DNA of 47,917 nucleotides, from the NCBI GenBank assembly GCA_947491825.1, contig CANLLM010000005.1, positions 1 through 47,917 on the forward strand. The letters run 5' to 3'. Positions 32,668-41,325 of this stretch are shown here, one piece after another; positions within the stretch are counted from its first letter, which is position 1; every line of letters begins with the position of its first letter. Under the pieces are notes generated by a model. That model searched no databases, was not told the origin of the DNA, and saw only the letters and a program-made list of their open reading frames with translations. A program made the translations under genes and the position numbers. This stretch comes from Bacteroidota bacterium. Its GTDB lineage: Bacteria > Bacteroidota > Bacteroidia > UKL13-3.

Positions 32668-33429
32668 ATGAGTACTTACAAAGAGATTAAAAAAGTAACC
32701 ACCCACGTGTTACAAGAAATGAAACTAAGGGGTGAAAAAATATCGATGTTAACGGCATACGACTATAGTATGGCTCGTATTTTTGATGATGCCAAAATAG
32801 ATGTACTTCTTGTTGGTGACTCAGCTAGCAATGTAATGCATGGACACGAAACAACCCTGCCTATTACTTTAGACGAGATGATTTCTCACGCTTCTGCAGT
32901 TATTCGCGCTGTTAACCGCAGTTTAGTGGTAGTTGATTTGCCTTTTGGCTCATACCAAGGCAACTCTAAAGAGGCGCTAAACTCTGCAATTCGAATTATG
33001 AAAGAAGCCGAAGCGCATGCTGTAAAACTAGAAGGTGGAGAGGACGTGGTTGACTCTATTAAAAGAATTTTAACTGCAGGAATACCCGTAATGGGGCACT
33101 TGGGTTTAACCCCACAAAGCATTTACAAATTCGGTACATACGAAGTAAGGGCTAAAGAAGAAGAAGAAGCCAATAAACTTATTGCTGATGCTAAATTACT
33201 TGAAGGGGCTGGATGCTTTGCCATTGTGTTAGAAAAAATACCCAGTAAACTAGCCAAGCAAGTTGCCGAAATAGTTAAAATACCGATAATAGGAATAGGT
33301 GCAGGACCTCATGTAGACGGACAAGTTTTGGTTTGTCACGATATGCTTGGAATTAATAAAGATTTTTCGCCCAAGTTTTTACGCAGATACCTAAACCTAT
33401 ATGACGAAATTAAAAGTGCTGTCGCCTAA
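32668..33429 (+). CDS. panB: 3-methyl-2-oxobutanoate hydroxymethyltransferase, 3' end displaced by a 55-bp duplication
   Basis: PanB makes ketopantoate from 2-oxoisovalerate and 5,10-methylenetetrahydrofolate in pantothenate synthesis. The readable 253 residues carry the family core: [35 protein letters not shown], the VKLEGGEDV segment, HLGLTPQS and [20 protein letters not shown]. After DEIKSAV the frame ends early because 55 bp are repeated. The true C-terminus (ELYISDVKSVDFPNEKEQY) lies in another frame and ends at 33538. With one copy removed the protein has 271 residues, the normal size. The truncated form probably retains the barrel but loses the last helix. Confidence 0.92.
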   Translation: MSTYKEIKKVTTHVLQEMKLRGEKISMLTAYDYSMARIFDDAKIDVLLVGDSASNVMHGHETTLPITLDEMISHASAVIRAVNRSLVVVDLPFGSYQGNSKEALNSAIRIMKEAEAHAVKLEGGEDVVDSIKRILTAGIPVMGHLGLTPQSIYKFGTYEVRAKEEEEANKLIADAKLLEGAGCFAIVLEKIPSKLAKQVAEIVKIPIIGIGAGPHVDGQVLVCHDMLGINKDFSPKFLRRYLNLYDEIKSAVA

Positions 33430-33476
33430 GTTTTTACGCAGATACCTAAACCTATATGACGAAATTAAAAGTGCTG
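33367..33476 (+). repeat. 55-bp tandem duplication at the panB 3' end
   Basis: The copies are 33367-33421 and 33422-33476. They differ at one base, CCC versus CCT (33372/33427), which is synonymous for Pro. The unit is not a multiple of three, so it breaks the frame. Confidence 0.97.
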
Positions 33477-33571
33477 TTGAGCTATACATATCAGATGTAA
33501 AAAGCGTTGACTTCCCGAACGAAAAAGAACAATATTAAATCAACGTAATTTAGACATCATCAAACCAAACA

Positions 33572-34216
33572 ATGAGTTTACAAGTGCTATTCGAAGACAA
33601 CCACCTTATTGCGGTGGTAAAAGAACCAGGGCAAACGGTTCAGCCAGAACCCGGCAAACCAACAAGTTTGGAGGATGAAGTTAAGTTATATATTAAAGAA
33701 AAATACAATAAACCTGGTGATGTTTTTTTGGGTGTGATACACCGACTTGATATGCCTGTAAGTGGGATAGTTTTATTTGCGAGAACAAGTAAGGCATTAA
33801 CACGTATGAACGAGTTGTTTAAAAATCGTAAAATTGATAAAATATACGAGGCTAAAGTAGAAGGAAAGCCATTACACGATATAGATACCCTCACTCATTT
33901 CTTAGTAAGGGATGAAATCAAAAACGTAACAAAAGCGCACATAAAGCCCGTTCCAAATTCTGAGAAAGCAACTTTAAGTTTTGAAGTTAAATACGTAAAT
34001 AACAGTAACTGTATTGTACGTATAAAACTACTTACTGGCCGTAAACACCAAATACGTGCCCAATTAGGTGCAATTAAATGTCCAATCATTGGTGATGTGA
34101 AATATGGCGCAAGCAAGCGTTTAGATGATAAAAGCATTGCACTTACAGCTGTTGAACTATCTTTTGAGCATCCGGTAACTAATGCTCCTATTAAAATAAC
34201 TTATCAAGCACGTTAA
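33572..34216 (+). CDS. RluA-family pseudouridine synthase
   Basis: The 214-residue protein has the RluA active-site motif HRLDMPVSG (His57-Arg58-Leu59-Asp60), with Asp60 as the catalytic aspartate. The RNA-contact motif LLTGRKHQIRAQL is also present. It lacks an N-terminal S4 domain, so it is a compact form that probably modifies rRNA or tRNA uridines; the target cannot be deduced. It lies 33 bases after the true panB stop and may share its transcript. A bidirectional terminator follows. Confidence 0.9.
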   Translation: MSLQVLFEDNHLIAVVKEPGQTVQPEPGKPTSLEDEVKLYIKEKYNKPGDVFLGVIHRLDMPVSGIVLFARTSKALTRMNELFKNRKIDKIYEAKVEGKPLHDIDTLTHFLVRDEIKNVTKAHIKPVPNSEKATLSFEVKYVNNSNCIVRIKLLTGRKHQIRAQLGAIKCPIIGDVKYGASKRLDDKSIALTAVELSFEHPVTNAPIKITYQAR

Positions 34217-34330
34217 TTTATGGAAATTTGAGTTTGTGTGTTGGAGACAATTCGAAAACTGAAAACCATAAACTTTTCTAACCTTGATTCTGCTTTATTA
34301 AAGTGAAGAACGTCTTAAACAGATAAAAAC

Positions 34331-34369
34331 AAAAAATCCCTCAACCTAAAACGATGGAGGGATTTTTTT
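34331..34369. terminator. bidirectional terminator between the RluA-type gene and rpsU
   Basis: AAAAAATCCCTC and GAGGGATTTTTT flank a 14-base loop. Poly-A on one side and poly-T on the other allow termination from both converging genes. Confidence 0.9.
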
Positions 34370-34387
34370 ATGTTTTACTAGATTAAA

Positions 34388-34582
34388 TTAACCTTGAGCT
34401 TCTTGTTGAAGGTGTAATTTATAAGCTGCTCTAATTCGTTTGAAACGGTTTTTAACGCATGGCTTAGTAAATTCTTTACGCTCACGCATTTCCTTCACAA
34501 CACCAGTCTTTTCGAACTTCTTTTTGAACTTCTTAAGTGCTCTATCTAATGATTCGTTTTCTTTAACGTTTACAAATATCAT
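34388..34582 (-). CDS. rpsU: 30S ribosomal protein bS21
   Basis: The 64-residue basic protein matches bS21 (VKENESLDRALKKFKKKFEK, then RKEFTKPCVKNRFKR). Residue 54 is Tyr (AAYKLHLQ), the position that contacts the 3' end of 16S rRNA in the Flavobacterium johnsoniae ribosome. There, bS21 with bS18 and bS6 hides the anti-Shine-Dalgarno sequence. Unlike every other gene I checked here, rpsU has a strong Shine-Dalgarno sequence 10 bases before its ATG, which suggests translation rises when bS21 is scarce. A bidirectional terminator lies just downstream. Confidence 0.96.
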   Translation of the reverse strand: MIFVNVKENESLDRALKKFKKKFEKTGVVKEMRERKEFTKPCVKNRFKRIRAAYKLHLQQEAQG

Positions 34583-34592
34583 ATACTAAATT

Positions 34593-34600
34593 ACCTCCTT
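34593..34600 (-). promoter_or_regulatory. strong Shine-Dalgarno sequence of rpsU
   Basis: The minus strand reads AAGGAGGT, fully complementary to a typical anti-Shine-Dalgarno, 10 bases before the rpsU ATG. Other starts in the window have A-rich leaders without GGAGG. Confidence 0.85.
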
Positions 34601-34633
34601 TCCTTTCAATCTCTTTTATTAATAAAAGGTCTG

Positions 34634-34641
34634 CAAAATTA
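34634..34641 (-). promoter_or_regulatory. candidate -7 box of rpsU (TAATTTTG)
   Basis: This perfect TAnnTTTG match on the minus strand predicts a leader of about 46 bases that contains the Shine-Dalgarno element. Confidence 0.45.
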
Positions 34642-34672
34642 GTTCGATTTATTAATTTACCAAACAATTAAA

Positions 34673-35839
34673 TTAATCTCTAAGTATATTGCGGGCTATA
34701 ACCAATTTCTGAATTTCACTGGTTCCCTCACCGATGGTGCAAAGCTTAGAGTCGCGGTAAAATTTCTCTACTGGAAAATCTTTGGTATAACCGTAACCTC
34801 CAAAAATTTGTACTGCTTCTGTAGCTGCATAGACACAAACTTCACTTGCATAATACTTGGCCATAGCACTCTCTGTTGTCATAGGTTTGTGCTTCATTTT
34901 TAAATCCGCTGCTTGATAAGTCAATAATTCCGCTGCTTCAATTCGAGTGGCCATATCTGCCAACTTAAATGCAATAGCTTGAAAGCTTGCTATCGGCTGA
35001 CCAAATTGTTCCCGCTCTTTCGCATATTTTAAAGCGGCCTCGTAACTTCCTTTAGCAATTCCTAAACTTAAAGCAGCAATAGAAATACGTCCGCCATCAA
35101 GTATCTTCATTGCTTGCTTAAAGCCCTCTCCTACTTCACCTAAAACATTGGCTTTAGGGACACGACAATCTTCAAATATTAACTCAGCAGTTTCGCTGGC
35201 ACGCATTCCCAATTTATTCTCTTTTTTACCTCCTTTAAACCCTGGTGTTCCTCGTTCAACAACTATCGCAGTAATGCCACTGCTATCTAAAAGATCTCCG
35301 GTTCTAACTAATACAACAGCCACATCACCTGTAATACCATGTGTAATCCAATTTTTTGTTCCATTTATAATATAATGGTCCCCATCTTCTTTTGCTACGC
35401 ATTGCATACGCATCGCATCACTTCCTGTATTGGCTTCAGTTAGCCCCCAAGCGCCAATCCATTCTCCAACAGCTAACTTAGGCAGCCATTTTTTCTTCTG
35501 CTCATCGTTACCAAATTGTAAAATATGCCCTGTGCATAAAGAGTTATGAGCGGCCATAGATAAGCCAACCGAACTGCAAACCTTTGCTATTTCTTGAATA
35601 GCTGTTATGTATTCGAAATAACCCAAGCCTGCGCCTCCATATTCTTCGGGGACCAGAACACCCAACAAACCTAATTTACCCATTTCTTGCATGGTAGCTT
35701 TAGGGAAAATCTGTGCTTCATCCCATTCCATAACGTATGGCCTTATGTGTTTTTCTGCAAAATCTTTAGCCATTTGAGCCACCATTTTTTGATTTTCAGT
35801 GTGTCCAAATCCCAAACCGGTCATACCTTCATTAGTCAT
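34673..35839 (-). CDS. acyl-CoA dehydrogenase
   Basis: This FAD enzyme oxidises acyl-CoA to enoyl-CoA. The 388-residue product has the three domains in order: N-terminal helices (HIRPYVMEWDEAQIFPK), the central beta domain (GAWGLTEANTGSDAM, NGTKNWITHG) and the C-terminal helices. The C-terminal part has REQFGQPIASFQAIAFKLADM, QIFGGYGYTKDFPVEKFYRD and CTIGEGTSEIQ. The Glu of IGEG is at the position of the catalytic base in short-chain and branched-chain enzymes. The family member resembles butyryl-CoA-type dehydrogenases, but chain length is not certain. Confidence 0.94.
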   Translation of the reverse strand: MTNEGMTGLGFGHTENQKMVAQMAKDFAEKHIRPYVMEWDEAQIFPKATMQEMGKLGLLGVLVPEEYGGAGLGYFEYITAIQEIAKVCSSVGLSMAAHNSLCTGHILQFGNDEQKKKWLPKLAVGEWIGAWGLTEANTGSDAMRMQCVAKEDGDHYIINGTKNWITHGITGDVAVVLVRTGDLLDSSGITAIVVERGTPGFKGGKKENKLGMRASETAELIFEDCRVPKANVLGEVGEGFKQAMKILDGGRISIAALSLGIAKGSYEAALKYAKEREQFGQPIASFQAIAFKLADMATRIEAAELLTYQAADLKMKHKPMTTESAMAKYYASEVCVYAATEAVQIFGGYGYTKDFPVEKFYRDSKLCTIGEGTSEIQKLVIARNILRD

Positions 35840-35859
35840 ATTGTATTTTTAAGTTGCTG

Positions 35860-35887
35860 CAAATATATAAAAAACACAACGCGGCAA
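35860..35887 (-). promoter_or_regulatory. candidate promoter of the acyl-CoA dehydrogenase gene
   Basis: On the minus strand a TTG (35885-35887) is followed after 17 bases by TATATTTG (35860-35867), 20 bases before the ATG. The spacing is close to that of the Bacteroidota housekeeping promoter. Confidence 0.5.
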
Positions 35888-35943
35888 TCATTCTAATTGT
35901 TTTTGTTAGTAACCAATATTCAGCCATCTATTATATTCGCTGC

Positions 35944-36543
35944 ATGAGAGCTGTATTGAGTATACATTATTTACCAAATGTTTTATGGATGCGCCACTTA
36001 TTAAACGGCAATGCAATAATTGATGTTCATGAACATTTTGTAAAACAAACCTATCGAAACCGAACCACAATCTTATCGGCAAACGGCCCATTATCACTTG
36101 TAATACCTGTGCAAAAAACAGCACACAAAATGTCAATACATGAACTTAAGCCCGACAATACCATTCATTGGCAACGCCAGCATTGGCAGAGCCTAAAATC
36201 AGCTTATGGTTCCGCTCCTTATTTTATCCATTATGCGGATGCATTCGAGAATCTGTATTCTACAAATACGCAAAGCGTGCTTCAATTTGAAGTTGATTTA
36301 TTGAAACTATGCATGAAATATTTGAAAGTTAATGTGCAAGTAAATTTAAGCGATACTTATATTGCATGCATGCCAGGTGACATAGACCTTAGATACCAGA
36401 TAACCCCGAAAATTCATGCTAACGAAACTTTTAAGCCATACTTGCAAATATTTGCAGAGAAATTCGCTTTTGAACCTAACCTAAGCGTCATAGATCTGCT
36501 ATTTAATCAAGGCCCGAGGAGTATTGATTACATAACCAAGTAA
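35944..36543 (+). CDS. WbqC-like family protein
   Basis: The protein matches WbqC-like proteins, which begin with a strand followed by HYLPNVLWM and have the family's NRTTILSANGPLSLVIPV and WQRQHWQSLKSAYGSAPYF segments. WbqC proteins are linked to polysaccharide or O-antigen gene clusters in some bacteria, but their reaction is unknown. The ATG at 35944 (199 residues) is preferred to one at 35854: a TATATTCG box ends 4 bases upstream, and the extra N-terminal residues do not resemble the family. It converges with the next minus-strand gene 6 bases away. Confidence 0.82.
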   Translation: MRAVLSIHYLPNVLWMRHLLNGNAIIDVHEHFVKQTYRNRTTILSANGPLSLVIPVQKTAHKMSIHELKPDNTIHWQRQHWQSLKSAYGSAPYFIHYADAFENLYSTNTQSVLQFEVDLLKLCMKYLKVNVQVNLSDTYIACMPGDIDLRYQITPKIHANETFKPYLQIFAEKFAFEPNLSVIDLLFNQGPRSIDYITK

Positions 36544-36549
36544 GCTAAA

Positions 36550-37200
36550 TTATTTTTTTTTCTGATAAGCGCCATTTTTCCATGCGTTAAAAAATTGTCC
36601 CCAGGCAAATGGATCAAAAATTCTGTTAGGAGGAAGTTGGCCATTGTAATAATATCGATAAGCCTGTTGTTGTGCAGTATAACGTTGCGATTCAACCCCG
36701 TCCATACTCATACTTTGAGCAATATTTTCGAGTGTTTTCTTTCTTAAATTACGCGTTGATGCTTCATAGTAAGCATCAGGGATGGTTGCCTTTACAAAAT
36801 AATAATCAAATTCATCAGGTGTTGGATAGGAGCGAATAACGGCAGTATTTAAAAACACGGTATCTTCTGTCATAGGTTGAATGATGCTGTATTTAATACC
36901 TTTCAAATTTTGAGGCATCGCATACTCAATAGCCTTATAACCGATAAAGCTAAAAACTACCGTATCTGTTTTTTTAACAACAAAGGAAAAAAAGCCACCT
37001 TCATCAGTAAATGTTCCTTTATTGGTATTTTTTATACGAATAGAAACCAAAGGTAAACCCTGTAAGCTATCAACAGAAACAACTAATCCTGAAAGTTGAA
37101 TCAGCTCATGAATTTGGGTTGGCGCAGGTTGTTGAGCCTTGAGTAAACAGGGTATCATTAAAAACACATACGTTAATGCTAAAACAAAGTTTTTTTTCAT
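36550..37200 (-). CDS. exported protein with a carboxypeptidase-regulatory-like domain
   Basis: The 216-residue protein has a signal peptide (about 1-22, ending LLKAQQ). A CarboxypepD_reg-like beta-sandwich covers about 35-110 (LSGLVVSVDSLQGLPLVSIR, GTFTDEGGFFSFVVKKTDTVVFSFIGY). The second half is of unknown type, with MSMDGVESQRYTAQQQAYRY and FDPFAWGQFFNAWKNG. The ATG at 37200 gives a proper signal peptide; an in-frame ATG at 37224 would overlap chrA. It follows chrA by 7 bases and is probably cotranscribed. Confidence 0.8.
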   Translation of the reverse strand: MKKNFVLALTYVFLMIPCLLKAQQPAPTQIHELIQLSGLVVSVDSLQGLPLVSIRIKNTNKGTFTDEGGFFSFVVKKTDTVVFSFIGYKAIEYAMPQNLKGIKYSIIQPMTEDTVFLNTAVIRSYPTPDEFDYYFVKATIPDAYYEASTRNLRKKTLENIAQSMSMDGVESQRYTAQQQAYRYYYNGQLPPNRIFDPFAWGQFFNAWKNGAYQKKK

Positions 37201-37207
37201 GATGGCT

Positions 37208-38389
37208 TTAAAAAATAAACCCAACTACAATACAAAGTATTACCACCAAAGGGCTTGGCATTTTGGTGGTCAATAATAAGAATAAAGTACCTAAAAGTAC
37301 CAACATATTAGGCTCGTTTACCTGTATCGGTTCAAATAACAAATAGGCGGAAGCCAAAACTAACCCTGCGGAAGTGGCATTAATACCTTCAATCGCATTT
37401 TTTATAGGAGAGTAATTTTTCACTTGGGCCCAAATAGGATATACAAAAAAAATTAATAGGATACCAGGCAAAAAAATAGCAACTGTACCAATCAAGCCTC
37501 CAACAACTTGCCCCCAAATACCCCATTCATTCAATGCCATAGCACCGGCATATGCACTAAAACTGAATACCGGTCCTGGCGTTGCTTGTAACATTCCTAC
37601 TCCAGCTAAAAACGAGTTGGGCTCGATATAGTGCTTAAACTCCACAAATTGATTATACATCATTGGTATCAATACATGCCCTCCTCCAAAAACAATACTG
37701 CCAAAACGATACGTATTTTCAAACAATAAAAAGGCTTTGTTTTTGGTTAAAGCGCCCAATATGGCTGCCAGCAAAAAGACGCCAACAAACAAAGAAAAGT
37801 TTTTCCAAAGTATATTTTTAATAGGCTTAACATCCCGGTAATTTGCCTTGTTAATTTGGGAAGACACAAATCCACCAACCAGCAGTATAAGAGGAAAAAC
37901 CAAAGGGGTTTCGATAACGATTGCTAGCACTGTAGACAAAACCATTAAAACCCAATGGTGTATTCTTTTAACAAACAAATTTTTGATTTGATAAGCCGCA
38001 TAAATTATGAAACCAACTGCCATAGGCTGCAAGTACTTTAAAAAATCAAGTTTAGGATTGGTAATATCAAACAATGATAATAGTATGGCAAAACTTAGCA
38101 TGAGCATACTAGCAGGCAATACCCAAATAGCTAATGTTATAAAAGCTAAACTAGGCCCACCAATACTGTATCCAATGGCAGTAATGGTTTGGGTTGATGT
38201 TGGGCCTGGTAACATACTGCATAAAGAATTCAACTCTTTTAACTCCTCTTCAGTTACATAGTTTCGTTTTAACACAAAAACCTTATGAAACTGAGTAAAG
38301 TGCATTTGAGGACCACCAAAAGCAGTTGCCGCCAGTTTTAATATATCCAGTAGATATATAAGTATTTTGATTTGCTTATGTTTTTGCAA
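37208..38389 (-). CDS. chrA: chromate transporter ChrA family protein (two-domain form)
   Basis: The 393-residue integral membrane protein has two homologous CHR halves with the family motifs AFGGPQMH and LPGPTSTQ in the first. The second half has IVFGGGHVLIPMM and QATPGPVFSF. There are about ten membrane helices. The family exports chromate in characterised members, but anion specificity here is unproven. A -7 box (TAGCTTTG on the minus strand, 38431-38438) lies 42 bases upstream. The 600-base stretch 38390-38989 is otherwise empty. Confidence 0.88.
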   Translation of the reverse strand: MQKHKQIKILIYLLDILKLAATAFGGPQMHFTQFHKVFVLKRNYVTEEELKELNSLCSMLPGPTSTQTITAIGYSIGGPSLAFITLAIWVLPASMLMLSFAILLSLFDITNPKLDFLKYLQPMAVGFIIYAAYQIKNLFVKRIHHWVLMVLSTVLAIVIETPLVFPLILLVGGFVSSQINKANYRDVKPIKNILWKNFSLFVGVFLLAAILGALTKNKAFLLFENTYRFGSIVFGGGHVLIPMMYNQFVEFKHYIEPNSFLAGVGMLQATPGPVFSFSAYAGAMALNEWGIWGQVVGGLIGTVAIFLPGILLIFFVYPIWAQVKNYSPIKNAIEGINATSAGLVLASAYLLFEPIQVNEPNMLVLLGTLFLLLTTKMPSPLVVILCIVVGFIF

Positions 38390-38989
38390 CTTTAAGAAGC
38401 TTAATAAATCTAAATTAACCTTACCTACACCAAAGCTAGCAAATTATTTGAAGTTAATAAAAATTAGACCATATCTATTTTTCACATTATACTAATTTGG
38501 AATATGGCAAGTTCAACTCAAACTCTTGCAAGAGCCTAATTAACTGCATTTTAGCAAATAAAATAGCAAAATTAACCGCACTATAAAAGCTGTTTTCACC
38601 TTTTATGGTTTAATCATTATGAAGAGAAATTGCTTTTTTAGATTTATGAATGGGATGATGAAATATCTTAATCCATGACTATTTTAGTTTTTGCTACCTT
38701 ACTCTTGTGTGCTCACAAAAGATAATATTCTGACTGACTCAAATATTAAACCAATAAGATTATGGAGCAATAAGGGACAAATGGTGTACTGAAGGTTTAC
38801 CTTTTCAAAACAACAATTAGGTGTGCTTTTTCAAGTGCATTTAATCATTTAATTATCCAATGTCAATAATTTGAGGGGATTAATAATTAAAACGCTAATA
38901 CTATCGTAGGTCTAGGGTTTAATGTGAATGTTTAGTTTCCAAACGAAGCTGCTGCTTAAGACTTTTTTATTAAATTTATGATGATGATT
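38390..38989. other. 600-base stretch with no supported gene
   Basis: Both strands are full of stop codons. I see only the candidate chrA promoter at 38431-38438. There is no tRNA, no strong hairpin and no recognisable protein remnant, although the length is unusual for this compact region. Confidence 0.6.
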
Positions 38990-39757
38990 TTAACGCTTAA
39001 ATCCTTGAAGTTTTATTTGGGTAAGCCTGCGTTTTGTGTCTTCGGCAAAATCTCCATTCATCATCCAATCATAGTAGCCAAAATCGGTCTTAAATACTTC
39101 TTGTACCAGCTTACCCTTATGCTTACCAAAATTAAAAACAGGAATACCATCCTTATTATAGATAATACGCCCTGCTAAATCCACGTTCTTATCCTGTTTG
39201 GTAAAGTTGTGTAGAAACTCTACATCGTTTTCCAAATTTTCATATCTTTCAATTTGTGCCTTTAACACCTCAAGCGTAGCTATAGTATCAGCCTCGGCAC
39301 TGTGGGCATTAATCAATTCTTTGTTACAATAAAACTTATATGCAGCAGTCAATGTACGTTGTTCCATCATGTGGAAAATACGCTGGGCATCAACAAACCT
39401 TCTATTTTCAACATCAAACTCAACGCCTGCTCTCAAAAACTCTTCTACCAATAAAGGGAAATCAAATTTATTAGAATTAAATCCGGCAAAATCACACCCC
39501 ATAAATTCCTCTGCCAATTCCTTGGCTTTTATTTTAAACAATGGAGCCTCTTTTACATCATCATCGTAAATACCATGAATTAAACTTACCTCAAGTGGTA
39601 TCGGTATTCCAGGGTTAAACCTTAATGTTTTAATTGTCTCGGTACCTTCAGGCATTACTTTTATGAAGCTAAACTCAACAATTCTGTCAAGATTTACGCT
39701 TGTTCCTGTGGTTTCTAAATCAAATACCACCAGTGGTCTTTTTAAATGTAGTTTCAT
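38990..39757 (-). CDS. DEDDh 3'-5' exonuclease (DnaQ-like)
   Basis: The 255-residue protein has all DEDDh residues: Asp13 and Glu15 (FDLETTG), Asp99 (NSNKFDFPLL), His152 and Asp157 (HSAEADTIAT). The C-terminal 45 residues (VFNFGKHKGKLVQEV, YYDWMMNGDF) resemble the small C-terminal module of exodeoxyribonuclease X-type proteins. It is likely a DNA or RNA proofreading or repair exonuclease. It lies 31 bases downstream of purB on the same strand, so the two may be cotranscribed. Confidence 0.9.
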   Translation of the reverse strand: MKLHLKRPLVVFDLETTGTSVNLDRIVEFSFIKVMPEGTETIKTLRFNPGIPIPLEVSLIHGIYDDDVKEAPLFKIKAKELAEEFMGCDFAGFNSNKFDFPLLVEEFLRAGVEFDVENRRFVDAQRIFHMMEQRTLTAAYKFYCNKELINAHSAEADTIATLEVLKAQIERYENLENDVEFLHNFTKQDKNVDLAGRIIYNKDGIPVFNFGKHKGKLVQEVFKTDFGYYDWMMNGDFAEDTKRRLTQIKLQGFKR

Positions 39758-39788
39758 TTTATTGCTTATTTATGATCGATAGAAACTA

Positions 39789-41135
39789 CTAGTAAACGCC
39801 TGTGTAGTTATGTGGGGTAATTTTTTTTAACTCTAATTTTATTTTTGCGTTCACTTTTAACTTATCAATAAACGCATGTAAATTTTTTTGATTTATTTTT
39901 ACATTGGTGCGCGTTAAATCTTTTAACGCCTCATATGGCTTAGGATAACCTTCGCGTCTTAAAATTGTTTGAATAGCCTCTGCACATACCGCCCAATTTT
40001 CTTCTAAGTCATTGTGTATGGCTTTTTCATTTAACAATAATTTCCCCAACCCTTTAAGTAAACTATTATAAGCAATTAAAGTATGAGCCAATGGAACGCC
40101 TATGTTACGCAATACAGTTGAATCAGTTAAATCCCTTTGTAAACGAGAAATTGGAAGCTTTGCTGATAGGTGCTCAAACAAAACATTGGCAATGCCTAAA
40201 TTCCCTTCGGCATTCTCAAAATCTATTGGATTTACTTTGTGAGGCATTGCAGATGAACCCACTTCCCCTTTTTTTAGCTGCTGCTTAAAATATTCCATTG
40301 AGATGTATTGCCAAAAATCACGACTCATGTCCAACAAAATAGTGTTTATACGCTTATAGGCATCAAACATAGCAGCAAGGTTATCATAGTGCTCAATTTG
40401 CGTTGTATATTGGCTTCTGGTTAAACCCAATCCATCAAGGAATTTATTACTAAAATCAACCCAATTAATTTTACCATAAGCCACATAATGTGCGTTAAGA
40501 TTACCAGTTGCACCGCCAAATTTTGCACTGTAAGGAATACTTTTTAATTGTTCAATTTGTTTTTCTAATCGCTCAACAAATACTAAAATTTCTTTACCCA
40601 ATTTGGTGGGCGTTGCCGGTTGCCCATGGGTATGGGCTAGCATTGGAATATGTTTCCAGTCCTTAGCTAAGGAGTTCAATTTTTTAACCACTTCAGATAA
40701 AGTTGGTAACATACATTGAACGTTGGCATCCATTAAACTAAGTGGAATGGCAGTATTATTAATATCTTGAGATGTTAACCCAAAATGAATAAATTCACTG
40801 ATATCAGACAAACCCAAGGCTTGCATTTTTTCTTTAATTAAGTATTCAACCGATTTTACATCATGATTGGTAGTTTTCTCCATTTCTTTTACACGGATGG
40901 CATCTTGCTCTGTGAAATTTGTATAAACCTCACGTAAGACTTGTTTATCGGCCACGCTTATTTTACCCTTAATCTGTGGAAGGGGTAATTCTGCCAACGC
41001 GATAAAGTACTCGATTTCCATGAGTACACGGTATTGAATAAGAGCGAACTCACTGAAGTACAAACCCAATTGTTCGGTTTGTTTGCGATATCTGCCATCA
41101 ATAGGCGAAATAGCGGTTAGTATCGAAAATTCCAT
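39789..41135 (-). CDS. purB: adenylosuccinate lyase
   Basis: PurB cleaves SAICAR and adenylosuccinate in purine synthesis. The 448-residue protein has LTAISPIDGRYRKQTEQL at the start, EKTTNHDVKSVEY, HFGLTSQDINNTA, LAHTHGQPATPTKLGKE, and the signature GSSAMPHKVNPIDFENAEGN with the catalytic Ser. The pattern matches the E. coli-like PurB class. Confidence 0.97.
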   Translation of the reverse strand: MEFSILTAISPIDGRYRKQTEQLGLYFSEFALIQYRVLMEIEYFIALAELPLPQIKGKISVADKQVLREVYTNFTEQDAIRVKEMEKTTNHDVKSVEYLIKEKMQALGLSDISEFIHFGLTSQDINNTAIPLSLMDANVQCMLPTLSEVVKKLNSLAKDWKHIPMLAHTHGQPATPTKLGKEILVFVERLEKQIEQLKSIPYSAKFGGATGNLNAHYVAYGKINWVDFSNKFLDGLGLTRSQYTTQIEHYDNLAAMFDAYKRINTILLDMSRDFWQYISMEYFKQQLKKGEVGSSAMPHKVNPIDFENAEGNLGIANVLFEHLSAKLPISRLQRDLTDSTVLRNIGVPLAHTLIAYNSLLKGLGKLLLNEKAIHNDLEENWAVCAEAIQTILRREGYPKPYEALKDLTRTNVKINQKNLHAFIDKLKVNAKIKLELKKITPHNYTGVY

Positions 41136-41325
41136 ATCGCGAAAATAACCTATCTAAAATAATATTGAAGTTTAAGTTTTTAACACATGATCAATTATCA
41201 GGTTAATGCCTTTTGCCGCTTAAATAAATTTAGTATCCATTAACATAAAGGTTGTAATCCTTATTAAAAAACATGTTTACTTTGTTTGCAATAAATCATC
41301 TTTGTAAAATCAAAATCACACCTAT

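Noticed and set aside
38978..39178. 66-codon plus-strand frame over the end of the exonuclease gene
   Set aside because: It is antisense to the conserved C-terminal module of the DEDDh exonuclease.
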